DNA of 64,000 nucleotides from Margaritispora aquatica (taxonomy: Eukaryota; Ascomycota; Leotiomycetes; Helotiales; Discinellaceae), in NCBI GenBank assembly GCA_007644065.1, contig VJWN01000001.1:572340-636339 (forward strand), in the 5' to 3' direction. Below the pieces are notes generated by a model, which saw nothing but the letters and a program-made list of their open reading frames with translations, was not told the DNA's origin and did no database searches. Shown one piece after another: positions 11,225-22,400 of this stretch (position 1 is its first letter; each line of letters starts with the position of its first letter). Made by a program: the position numbers and the translations under genes.

Positions 11225-11637
11225 GCTGCGGAAAATCATCACTCAACAGGGTGCAAGCGAAGTATCTATAATTTGAAGACAAGTAATGGAAACTGTATTA
11301 TCATCAACTGAAATAATTCGAAATTGCTGAAAGTCTATCTGTCAAAGTTGAAATCAATACAAGAAAGTCGAAACCAAAGACTCAATACACGATACACGCT
11401 CAAAGACATTAAGAACGCCCCGTCCCTCCGTCCGTCCGTCCATCCATCCGTCCATCCATCCATCCTTCCATAAGTATGTACGCTCAATACGAAATACATA
11501 TACCACAAGAAAAGCACTGCCATCTCGTCAATAATCTCGCTAAAAACAAATCAATAAAACATACACAAACAAACATATCTCATGACATCGTGATCCTCCT
11601 CTCTAATCCCAATTGCCATCCTCATAATTCTGCACAT
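11225..11637. other. Convergent 3' intergenic region
   Basis: About 410 bp between the 3' end of the hypothetical gene and the stop codon of the giant minus-strand gene. It holds a degenerate tetranucleotide repeat (listed separately) and otherwise AT-rich sequence. Confidence 0.4.
11421..11469. repeat. Tetranucleotide microsatellite (TCCG/TCCA)n
   Basis: About 12 tandem copies of TCC-plus-one-base (TCCG and TCCA variants, read CCGT/CCAT) lie roughly 170 bp past the stop codon of the giant minus-strand gene, probably in or near its 3' UTR. Confidence 0.85.
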
Positions 11638-14600
11638 TTAGTTGAACACTTTCTTCGCACTTGACCAAAGCGAAGACAGTGTGCCCTTCTTCTCCTTCTC
11701 CCTCTCGCGCTCGCGCTCTTTGTCTCGTCGATGCTGATGGCGATGCACTCTCACCCTTGTACCACGACTGGGTCTCTCGCTCTCGCCTTCAACTTCCCTT
11801 CCACTGCGTGCGCTTCGTTCGGTTTCCGTTTCACGACCACTGCGCATGCTTCTGTCGACTTCGGTTTCGCGACCACTGCGTAAGCTTCGCTCGCCTTCGG
11901 TGTCTCTCCCGCTACGGTTACTCCTGATTTCCATCTTATCGGCCTTCTCACTACTCAAGGCAGCGTTCAAAGCCCTCTCGGCTTTCTCGACCTCGGCACG
12001 CTTCCTCCTGCGCTCTTCGCGTCGAATGCGTCGTTCCTCGTCTTCTTTCTCGCTTGCTTTCCGCGCATCGGCTGCGACGTCCGCTCTGGCGATTTCGGTT
12101 AACTTCTCTGTTTCGCGACGGTAACGCTTCGCTTCCCGCTCTTCTTCCGTCTTCCTTTTCTCGTCGTCTCTATCTCTGCGGTGGGAGCGCGAATGTCGAT
12201 GGTGATGGTGAGAACTACTTGTTGTGTTTTGTCGCTCCGGGAATACAGGCCTCTCGCCATCCAAGGAGAATCGGGGACGATCGATGATCTTAGGGATTTT
12301 CTCCTTCTTTTTCTCCTCTGTCACCTCCTTGACATGCGAGCGCTCATTCGCCATGAACGGGGTCTTGACCACGCTCTCGCCCTTAAGATCAAGTAGTTTC
12401 CGTGGCTTGTCCAAATCCTCGTCCTTGGGTACCGACCGAGTAGTGCTACTGACCCGACGAGATGTCGAAAGACGTCGGAGGATGGATGGGATGATAGGCT
12501 CGGGCGATGCATCTGCTGGCGGGCTAGCTTCAGCCGGTTGGTCAGCGGCAACGGCGCTCTCACTTTCGGCTAAGAGTTTGGCTTTGGCGGCTTTGCGATA
12601 TGCTTTGCGTTGTTCGTGAGCTTCTTGTTCTTCGGGTGTACGGTCCTTGCGATGTTTCCTCTTTTCGTGCGAGCTAGCGCTTCCGGCGCTCACGCCGCTG
12701 TCGTGTCGAACGGCTTTGTGTTCCTTGATATCCTTGGGTGTTGAGATGAGGGAGAGGGTCTTCATTGAGCCTTCACTTTCGCGTCTCTTGCGGTGACGGC
12801 GTTGCCCGTCTTCTTTGGAGTGCGCACTATCCTTATCTCTGCTTGAGCTCTTGGAACCTTCCTTCTCCCTTTCTCTCTCCTTGTCTCTGCTTGAGCTGTG
12901 TCTGCTGGATTTCTCGCCGGACTTCTCCTTGGAGTGGTGAGACGAGCGACGCTTGCGTCTCTCAGGTTTGGGCGACGTAGAGTCTTTCGTGCCTCCGATT
13001 TGCTCTGGTTCGTCCGTGATGGCACCTGCAATTATTGCACCTGCTGCCACAGCTGCTCCGCCGGCTAAAACACCGGCAACGATAGGTGCGCTATCTGACG
13101 AGGCATTTTCGGCCACTTCTTCACTCTTAGGCTCTTCGATTGGTTCTTCGACGATTTCACGGGAGGTTTCCTCAGGAGGAGACTCAATGACTGCTTCGGC
13201 AGGGGGTAATTCAGGTTCCGCGGCGGGTGGTGGTGGGATCTGTATGCGTTAGATTGTGTTTTTCAGGCTGGCACATTCAACTCACTTCTTCGACAGCTGC
13301 AGGGGCTGCTTCAACTATCTCGGGCTGCATACGTTAATTCGATGTTCTATAGTAGATTCTCGAGTGTAGCATACCTCTTCAACCACTGGTGCTGGAATCT
13401 CTTCAACTAGTTCAATCTACGCAAGTCAGTTAAGCTTTCAAATGATTTATGAACTAAGCACAGAAACGCACCTCCTTGGCTGTCTCTTCCTCGACAGGAG
13501 CAGGAGCCTCGACCTCGGGCTATAACAGTCAGTGATCTTCTAGTACAAAAGCGATGTGAACGAAAGCATACCTCTTTGGCCGCTTCCTCTACTGGAGCAG
13601 GATTTTCTTCAATGACCTTGGGCTGAAAAATAAGCGCTAGTCCATCAAAGACAGTATTGATTGAACTGCTCACCTCGATGACAGCCTCCTCAACAGGGGC
13701 AGGAGTTTCCTCAACGATCTCGGGCTGGATGATATTAGTTCGAAGTCCTAACCACAAAGTTCTTGTTTTCGCTTACTTCTTTGACTTCTTCAACAGGAGC
13801 GGGTGCCTCTTCAATAACCTAGATAGCAATTAGCACACAAACATTCACAAACATGTAGAGCAGAAACGCACTTCTGCAGCCGGTTCTTCAACGACAACAG
13901 CAGCCTCCTCGACAACAGGAGATTCCTCGACTGGAGTGGCCTCCGCAGCTTCCACTTCAGCTGGCGCAGCCACCTCCTCGACGACTTCAGGCTAGCGTGA
14001 TGTCAGTATATCGTAATTTTCGAAACAATTGAAACTTACTTCCGGTGCCGCCTCGATAACAGGCGTTTCCTCAATGGGCTAAAATGGTCAGCGAATCTGC
14101 CAATGCTTGACTAGATAGTGAGAACTCGCCTCTTCCACCTTGACTTCCTCTTCGGCAGGAGCAGGGGCTTCTTCAACCACTTCGGACTATATGAAGTTAG
14201 CGAAGAGTAACACGAATGGGAAAGATGATGCATACCTCAGGGGCAGCTTCTTCAACAACCGGCTCAACGATTTCTTCTACAATAGGCTCGGGTGTCTCTT
14301 CGACGACCTCCTAGTTCAGATATTAGTATTGAGTACGATTGGTAAAAGTACCAGTCCAAACATACCTCTTTGACCTCCTCAACAGGAGGAGGGGTGTCCT
14401 CTACTGGCTCGGCCTATGAATGTTAAACGATGGTCGTTAATCCGAAAGAGATATATTAACGTACCTCCTTAGATTCCTCAACTGGTTCAGAAACCTCGGG
14501 CTCTGCTTCAACCTACGACGAATTAGCGAGGTGAAACCCGAAACTCTCACGTCTTTATCTACATACCTCTTTTGTCTCTTCAACAATCGGGGCTTCTTCG

Positions 14601-17600
14601 ATGACCTCGGGCTGTGATGATTGTTAGACTACTTCGCAAAATGCCTCGAACTAACATACCTCAACAGCAACCTCCTCAACCGGTGCAGGGGTCTCTTCGA
14701 TGACTACAGCCTGGTGAGAGTTAGCCAAGTTCGTAGGATGAAGTTGGGCCAAACATACCTCTGCGGCCGCCTCCTCAACAACAGCAGGTGTCTCTTGAAC
14801 AACCTCAGTCTATCTCTAGTCAGCCTAGTTCAAATGATTCTATTTGAGTAGTCATACCTCGGGTGCAGCCTCTTCCACAACAGCGGGAGTCTCCTTGAAG
14901 ACTTCGGGCTATGGATGGATAGCAAGTTAGTGATATGTCCATTCAAAGAATCATGAAGCCCTAATCATGGGCAAGATACGCACTTCTTGAGCAGGTGGTT
15001 CGTCCTCCACGGGAGCTGTGTCTTCTAGGGCTACCTCAGGCTACAAATTGTCAGAAATGGTTTACTGGGAGCTTGAGAACTGAGTGCTTACCTCTACAAC
15101 CTTTTCTTCTACCACTGGAGCGGCTTCTTCTTCGGTTGTCTATCAAAGTTAGATATTTTCGAAAATATCGAAAATTGGAAACTCACCTCCTCAGGCGTCG
15201 ATTCGGCCTCGACTTCCTTTACCTCTTCGACAACCTCTGCCTCTGGCTCTGGTTCGGCTTCTGCGGGTGGAGAAGCTTCCTCGATTGTAGGCTATGAAAA
15301 TATTAGTCGTGCTTCGATGGTGGAGGGCGGATATTTGACATACCTCGGAAACAGTCTCTTCAACCACCTCAGCAGCACTCGCAATTTCGGCTTCAACTTC
15401 AGCTTCAGCCTCTTTGGTCTCCTCAGCGCTCTCAGCTTCAGCTGGTTTGCTCGCCTCTTCTGGTTCAGCCTAAAAATAATAATCAGTATATTATCGTGTA
15501 ATCTCGCTAAGTTATAACATACCTCTGGGCTAGCCTCCTCAACAACAGGTGCATTTTCTTCTGAAACCTCCTTTGATTCCTCGCTCACGTCAACAACATC
15601 TGGAGTGCTCTCAACTTCAGTAGGAGGTTCAGATTCAACAATTGGGTCATCGGATGGCGTATCTTCTGCCGGAGACTCAACCTCTGCCTCCACGGAAGTG
15701 GGCTCTTCTTCCCCGACCGCTGATGCCTCTGGCTCTTCACTAGCAGGAGATTCATCGCTGGTTTCGACCACTATTGGTTCACTTGCTGGCTCTTCATCCA
15801 CTTCGGGAGATGCGCTTTCCTCTTCTACGACAAGAGGGGCTTCGCTTGTGGATTCAGGCTCATCTTTGACGTCCTCACTCTCAGCTGGAGATTCAACAAT
15901 CGGCTCCTCGACCACTGGCTCGACGATCTCCTCCTTGACTTCTTCATCGACAACAGGTTCAGAATCCTTGCTCTCTTCCACATCATCAGCAGCGGTATCA
16001 GGTGTAACTTCATCGCTGGGTGTAGACTCGGCTTCTCCTGCTGCTTCTTGCTCTACTACCTCAGAAGCTTCAGGGAGGGTCTCAGTTTCTTCGATGGGAG
16101 AAGATTCTTCTTCTTTTGTCTCGGATGCGGTGCTTTCTTCTGATACGATGGGTTCGCTTTCGGCTAGGGATTCTGCTTCGGCGGGCTGTATCGTGATTAG
16201 ATTCTTGTCGTTGAGTTTTAGGCAACATGAGATTGAAAATGAGATTGTCATATTAGATGACGTCGCAACATTTGGCGTGTTGAGGATCCAAATAAGTGAA
16301 AAAATTGAGGTTATGTTGATGTGTGATCTGGATGTTCAGGACCAAAAGACGACAAAGTAAAGAACTTACAGCAACGGCTTCAACGACCACTTCCTCCGCG
16401 GGCTTCTCTTCTTCCGCCTGAAAATCTGTCAATAAAATCCACGAAAAGCTACACATTTCGACTCACCTCTGGAGCTGGACTTTCTTCCTCAACAGAAGCA
16501 GGAGGTTCCTCCTCTACGACTGCTTTTTCCTCCTCTACCAACGGACTATCGCTCTCCTCGGTGGACGGGACATCGGCTTCACTGCTCTCCACGACCGGAT
16601 CTGAGACTGGTGTTTCTTCTTCAGCTGAGGAACTCTCCGCTGGAGCAGCTAATTCTTCGACAGGGGCCGGTGTCTCTTCGCTGCTGGGTTCGTCGGATGA
16701 ACTTGCTGCCTCTTCGGTAGCTGGTGTCTCTTCAACCTGTATGAAGTTAGCATTTTCTTTGCTAAATCTGAGATGTTCCTAGCAAGGGAGATATCATACC
16801 ACTGGCTCGATGATCTCTTCGGATTGTGCCTCTTCTATCGGAGCCTCGACCTCTCCATTCTCATCACCAGTAGGTACCGATTCTTCCTCGACCGCAACAG
16901 GGGCATCTTCAACAATCAACTCCTGAGTCACGTCCTCACTAGTCGTTGTCTCTTCTGGAGTAGCCTCAACCACTTCCTCTGCTGCAGTCTCCACACTGGA
17001 AGATTCAATCGTCTCCTCTTGGACGACTGTTGGCTCAGCGTCGGCGCTTTCGACTTCAGCTGGAGGGGATTCCACTGGTGTTGCTTCGGGTTCTTCTGAG
17101 CTCTGTTCTTCGACCTGTACACGAGATCAGTTTTTGTCTTTTGGCACCATGTGGTGGAAACTTGCCTCCTCTGTGGTGGATGGCTCAATGACATCTGCAG
17201 TCGGTGCCTCAGCCTGTCTCATAGTTAGAAAAAAAATCATAGAAAACTACAGCTCTCATTCAATACCTCGACTGGTGCCTCTTCACTCTCAGCCAAAACA
17301 GCCTCCTCTTTCACCTCAGCAGCCTAATCAAAAAAATCAGCCTCAATTCTAAGATCCAAAACACTTTCTCAAAAGCGAACGACACGCACCTCTGCCGGCA
17401 CAGCAACAGCAGCGTCATCCACCTTCACCACCTCCTTGACCTTCCAAAAATTCAACAAAGATCCGAAATCCGACTTGGATTTCTTGTGTGTACTGACCTC
17501 TGGTTCGACTTCCGCTTCGCTCTGCGCCACTGGTGCTGGAGTCTCGTCTGTGGGCGTGGACTCGACATCGACCTAGTCTTTATGTTAGCTTTGTGACTTA

Positions 17601-20600
17601 TTGGGAGCAAGGGTGTGTGACATACCACGGCGTCTGGGGCGCTTGTTTCAGACTCGACAACCACCAGAGATTCTTCCACAGCCTGCAAACTATTAGTAAA
17701 ATCCTTTGAAGCGGAATTAGGCTCGGAATTGTGTATGCATGAACTCACCTCGGCTACAGGCGTCTCGGTTTCGCTTAGAGTTGGAGATTCTTCCATAACC
17801 TGCAGTAAATGGTTCAATGTGCGGTTCTCTGAGAGTGAAAATAATCAGAAAGGAGAGAGGGAATAAATACCTCAGGAGGGGTAACAATCGTCTCCTCGAC
17901 AGGCGGGGTGGTGGAGTCAAGGGGTTTCTCTTCATCTTCGGCCTTGGGGGAAATAAACAGATTAGTCATCCAATCTCTCTTAAGCATTAAGTTTCGTGAT
18001 TCATAGCATTGACAACACATACCAACGACTCAGAGACAACCTCGGGCTCGCTGGCAATAACAGCCGCTGCGTCATCGACCTGATATTATTAGTTCTTATA
18101 GTTTGGGCTCGTCATCGAAAGACAGCTCTTTTCGAAACCATTTTCCCTCCATAAAATTGCACAAACACTTTTCAAAGAAACGATTGTAACCTACTACTTC
18201 GAGCGCTACTTCTTCTTTCACAACTTGCACCTAGATTTATTGTCAGTATGAGTGTTCACGTTCAACTTGCACATTCAAAATATTCAATATCACGTGCACA
18301 TGGTGGAGAATACACACCTCTTCGGCGCTGGCATCGACAGTTGGCTCAGGAACATCACCAGGCACAGAAGCGTCTTCTTCGACTGGACTTGGGATCTCAG
18401 ATTCCGTACTTGTTGCTTCATCCTTGGCTTCAACTATTTCACCTGATTCTGCCAACTCAGGCGGTGGCGTTAAGATTGCACTTTCGCCCAACGTATCTGT
18501 GTCTGGATTTTCGGAACTCGAAACCGCCTCTGGCTCTGACGGAGGTGGTGTAGGTTCATCTGGCGTCTCCTCGACAGTGTTCTTTTTGTTGCCCTTCTTA
18601 CCAGCACCTTTCTTGTCCTTCTTGTCCTTGGCACTGTCCTTCTTCCCCTTTTTGCCCTTGGGAGATTTGAAGTCATCCTCTAATTCCTTGACAGGCTCTG
18701 GTGATTCTTCTGTCTCAGGAGGACTGTCTTCTACAGCTACCTCCTTCTTGTTCTTCGCATCCTTTTTGCCTTTCTTGCTTTTGGGAGGCTCGAAGTTATC
18801 CTCTAAGTCTTTCGCAGGTTCCGGTGATTCTTCCATCTCCAGAGGAGTGTCGTCGACTACTATCCCCTTTTTATTCTTGGCATTCTTGTTCTTCTTACCT
18901 TTTGACGGTTTGAAGTCATCTTCCAATTCCTTAGCAGGTTCCAGCAAGTCTTCCGTCTCAGGAGGATTATCTTCCACCACCACTGCTACCTCCTTCTTGT
19001 TTTTGGCATCCTTTTTGCCTTTCTTGCTCTTGGGAGCCTCGAACTCAGGTTCTAATTCTTTCACAGGTTCTGGTGAATCTTCTGTGTCTAGAGGGGTATC
19101 TTCCACCACTACTACCTCCTTCTTGTTCTTGGCATCTTTCTTATTTTTCTTGCCCTTTGAAGGTTTGAAGTCATCATCCAATTCTTTGACGGGTTCCGGC
19201 GAAACTTCCGGGTCAAGAGGAGTATCTTCCACTACTTTACCCTTCTTGTTCTTGTTCTTAGCATCTTTTTTGCCCTTCTTACTCTTGATGGGAAATGGCT
19301 CGAAGTCGTCTACCACCTCTTGCACTTCTGGAACCTCTGAAGCGACGGGCACTTCGATCACTTCTGGAATCTCTAGCACCTCTGGAGCCTCTGAAGCCTC
19401 TGGGGCGACGGGCCCTTCAGGCACTTCTGGGACCTCCAGCACTTCTGACACGCCCTCACTTGTCGTTTTTTCTTCTGGGCTACCCTCTAGGACTTCTGAC
19501 ACGTGTAGGGCTTCGTGCACCTCTAGCACCGCTGGAGCCTCTGGAGCTACGGGCACTTCTGACACATCCTCACTAGTCGTTGTTGCTTCTGGATTATCCT
19601 CTAGGGCTTCTGGCACCTGTAGGACTTCTTGCACATCTGGCCCCTCTGGCGCCTCCGAAACCTTTGAAGCCTCGAGCACTTCGGGCACTTCAGGCACTTC
19701 GGACACTTCTTGAACCTCTACCCTCTCTGGCGCCTCTGAGACCTCTGGCGCCTCTGATACCGCTGGTGCCTCTGATACCGCTGGCGCCTCTGAGATCTCT
19801 GGCGCTTCTGATACCGCTGGTGCCTCTGATACCGCTGGCGCTTCTGATACTGCTGGTGCCTCTGATACCGCTGGTGCCTCTGATACCGCTGGCGCCTCTG
19901 AGATCTCTGGCGCTTCTGATACCGCTGGTGCCTCTGATACCGCTGGCGCCTCTGAGATCTCTGGCGCTTCTGATACTGCTGGTGCCTCTGATACCGCTGG
20001 TGCCTCTGAGATCTCTGGCGCTTCTGATACTGCTGGTGCCTCTGAGATCTCTGGCGCCTCTGATACCGCTGGCGCCTCTGATACTGCTGGCGCCTCTGAT
20101 ACTGCTGGTGCCTCTGATACCTCTGGAATCTCGAGAATCTCGGGCACTTCTGGCGTTTTGAGCACTTCTGAAGCTTCGAGCACTTCGGACGCTTCTAACA
20201 CTTCTGGCACCTCTGGCACCTCTGGTGGTGCCTCGGGCAAATCTTCGGTTTCAGGTGCGGTTTCTTCGAACGCTACCTCCTTCTTCTTGTTGTCCTTCTT
20301 GTTGTCCTTTTTGTTGTCCTTCTTATTGTCCTTCTTGTTTTCCTTCTTGCTGTCCTTCTTGTTTTTCTTTCCTTTGGATTTCCCAACCTCGGGGAAATCT
20401 TCTATAGGAGCCTCCGGTTTGGGCGCCTCTTCTGCTGGAGCTGGATCTGGAGCTGGAAGTAATTCGTCCGCAACTTTGCCTTTGCCTTTCTTCTGATTCC
20501 TGGCCTCCTTCTTTGCATTCTTCTTTTTCTTAGAAGTTGGTGCCCATTCTTCAAATTCGGGATCGGGTTCGTCTTGTCCAGGGGGATCTGGTGCTGCTGG

Positions 20601-21055
20601 GGGAACTTGGATATCTTCTTCCGTGGCAGGCTCTTCTAATATGGGTTCCGGCTGTGGAGTTTCGCTTCTCTCTTCCTCCGCCAATTGCGGCTCCCCATCA
20701 TCGCCCATCGCTCGTTCGGATTCTCTGAAGCTTATCGTCCACTTTTCTGGTATCGGCGGCGGTGCCTCACTATCAGAATCGTCTTCTATACGACCCGAAA
20801 TGTTAGATATCAAAGGTAAAGGCATTGTCACTTGTACCTACCTAGTTGGTAAGGTAATCGTGGAGGTCGATCACTCCCAGTCTTACAAGCTTCCAGTAAC
20901 TTCAAGTCACTCTCTGTACCTGTGAAGGTGACTGGTTCTTCGTATTTGGTAGTTTGTAAATTAAACTCTGTGCTTTGGACCTCGAATTTGGTGGTCTCTA
21001 TGCCGGACGAGTCGTAAGTAACCTGTGTCCGATATGGACAGAAAGAAATGTCCAT
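11638..21055 (-). CDS. Giant repetitive Pro/Glu/Val/Ala scaffold-like protein with about 36 exons
   Basis: Joined at splice sites, the exons give 7,278 nt, or 2,425 aa. Exon 1 20842-21055 and exon 2 18318-20785 are joined in phase 1. Then come phase-0 exons 18195-18230, 18023-18079, 17871-17942, 17749-17799, 17626-17682, 17498-17572, 17390-17440, 17267-17323, 17166-17213, 16800-17114, 16467-16736, 16370-16417, 15523-16185, 15344-15469, 15187-15291, 15092-15139, 14984-15040, 14858-14908, 14759-14809, 14660-14710, 14567-14611, 14465-14512, 14366-14413, 14236-14310, 14130-14186, 14040-14078, 13872-13991, 13777-13818, 13674-13724, 13572-13622, 13472-13519, 13375-13416, 13286-13324 and the last, 11638-13239. 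Small exons encode variants of PEVVEETPAPVEEAAxE. Exon 2 holds Lys-rich and SEAPAV repeats. The last exon has a Gly/Ala hydrophobic stretch, an SR/KE-rich basic region and four RSxRSGRETE copies. Probably disordered and tether-like, of the kind annotated as involucrin-repeat or leashin-like in fungi (inference). The 5' end is uncertain. Confidence 0.82.
13286..18230 (-). repeat. Micro-exon array: repeated exon-intron modules encoding PEVVEExPAPVEE-type units
   Basis: Thirty-three consecutive exons, most 36-75 nt, alternate with introns mostly 46-57 nt long in the distal part. In the 13.3-15.3 kb section the exon-plus-intron period is often near 100 bp. Every exon is a multiple of three and every intron is phase 0. 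The encoded units share a core of Pro-Glu-Val-Val/Ile-Glu-Glu-x-Pro-Ala-Pro-Val-Glu-Glu. Introns share GTATG or GTGAG/GTGCG donors and often a GCTAAC/GCTAAT branch site 10-13 nt before the acceptor. The pattern suggests duplication of an exon-intron module. Confidence 0.9.
18560..19310 (-). repeat. Six Lys-rich repeats of about 42 residues in alternating A/B order
   Basis: Within exon 2 of the giant gene, six units of roughly 40-45 residues follow each other. Each has a DDFxP start, a KxKKGKKDAKNKK or KGKKNKKDAKNKK lysine block, and an acidic VEDTPxxxEESPEPVKELE end. Two subtypes (PKSKKGKKDAK and PSKGKKNKKDAK) alternate, so the duplication unit was probably a dimer of about 85 residues. Confidence 0.85.
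19729..20124 (-). repeat. 22 tandem copies of an 18-bp / 6-residue repeat (SEAPAV, SEAPEI)
   Basis: Inside exon 2 of the giant gene, 22 hexapeptide units of SEAP followed by AV, EI, EV or RV run without interruption. The order often repeats as AV-AV-EI, so a higher-order 54-bp unit is likely. Flanking sequence carries degenerate versions (PEVPEVLEAS and similar). On the plus strand this region creates long false open frames. Confidence 0.95.
20280..20345 (-). repeat. Short KKDN 12-bp tandem repeat
   Basis: Within exon 2, about five copies of Lys-Lys-Asp/Glu-Asn encoded by 12-bp units (TTGTTGTCCTTC and variants on the plus strand). Low-complexity and probably length-variable. Confidence 0.85.
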
Positions 21056-22400
21056 AGTAAAAAAATATGTAATTGTACAGATGCAGGAACTTCTTACAGA
21101 TCGACAATACTGACGATGATTGACTTGAATTGGGTATCGATCTTATTGTCTTGCTGCCATGACATCTATGTTTCGGCAATATGCGGTTCGGTTGGGCACG
21201 AGAAATTTTTGGTAGAGCTTTCAAACCCAATACAAGGGATGAACGGACGATTGGAGAATTGGAGAATTGCAACAGGATTCGAAGAGGTAGAGGAGATGAC
21301 AAGTGACAGTATGATGTCGTGACCAGACAATTGACACGCTTGCACAAACGACAGCAGTGGTAGACGACAAAAATTCAAAGAATTATCTCATTGGCAAAAG
21401 ACTGAGAATTGAAAATAACTTCCAATGGAGACATTATGGGTCGAGGATCTGCCCCTCTTCTCCACTGTAGTACTCCCCACGTCCACGGGGGACATCCCAC
21501 GACAGAATTACTCGATGTACGAGTGATCAATATCGTGCTCGCTATCAATTGGAGCTTGAGCAGAGACTGGCGCCACGTCGCAGGTGAGTGGCTCTATTCT
21601 GATCTTCTCGCACTGTTCGCAAGACGACGTTCCCTCTCCGTCGGTCGCTGGCTCGGGAGGTTGATGCTAATGGGCGTGGTGGATGGATGGTGAATGCAGC
21701 CCAAGACCTGCAAGCCAACTCACAAGGGGCCCAAAGGTCTGCGAGAAAACAACAAAAAGTCTCGCTGGCTACATGAATATTCGCTGCACTGACAGGATTC
21801 ATGCAGCAGGCTAGAGTGCCGTTGGTTGGCAAAAGAAAACATTTCTCCCTACTGGTCTTGGGATCAAGTGGATTTTGGGTGGGAGTAGTGGGAGTTGTGG
21901 GAGGTTTCTCCTGTGGAAGAAAAGCAGATTCCCTGACTACCCGTTCCCGTCGGACTGCATCTTAGGTGCATGAAGAGCCTTGCAACGTGGTTCGCCTTGG
22001 GATGCATCGCTCTCCGATGCATTACCGCCGTGTAATTGGGTTGGTTGCCATTGAGAGATGGGAGACGAGCGATGATTGATGAATTAATGAATTGATGATG
22101 ATGGTGATGATGATGAAATAATCCCAAATCCCAAATCCTCGAGGTGGATGGGTGAGGGTGAGCCACGAAGGTGGAGAAAGAAGAGTTGATGTGAGACAGA
22201 TGAGAGGATGGATGGAGGGATGGAGGGTTGGAGGGATGGATCTTTGAATTGAATGTGTTGGCAGAAAAGTAGAAGTGAGGCGGAAAAGTGATGTGGCTCA
22301 AGTGGCTTGCGTTTCACTGGGGTTCACATTTAGCGAACCCGTGACGCTGTCCTACTTGACCCGCCTTAATGGTAAGGTACCTGTACCTATAAAAACGACG
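21056..22400. other. Upstream region of the giant gene; no firm gene
   Basis: Nothing certain. On the minus strand a GTAAGA donor-like site at about 21098 and a GTCAGT site near 21110 could join to an acceptor-like CACAG inside exon 1 of the giant gene. That would give an alternative N-terminus from an ATG near 21170. Simple repeats of GATGATG (around 22085-22115) and GGATGGAGG (around 22195-22245) are present. Other open frames are short and mutually overlapping. Confidence 0.4.

Noticed and set aside
15605..16360. 251-codon plus-strand Ser/Gly/Thr-rich ORF
   Set aside because: Antisense shadow of the 221-codon exon 15523-16185 of the giant gene.
13286..18230. CRISPR-like array (regular repeats with spacers of about 50 bp)
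   Set aside because: The repeats are coding, variable, in frame and bounded by splice signals, and the genome is eukaryotic.
18424..20161. Long plus-strand ORFs rich in Ser/Thr/Gly or Leu/Pro/Ala (18424-19713 and 19580-20161)
   Set aside because: They are antisense to exon 2 of the giant gene and owe their openness to its tandem repeats. The minus frame connects by good splice sites to its neighbours.
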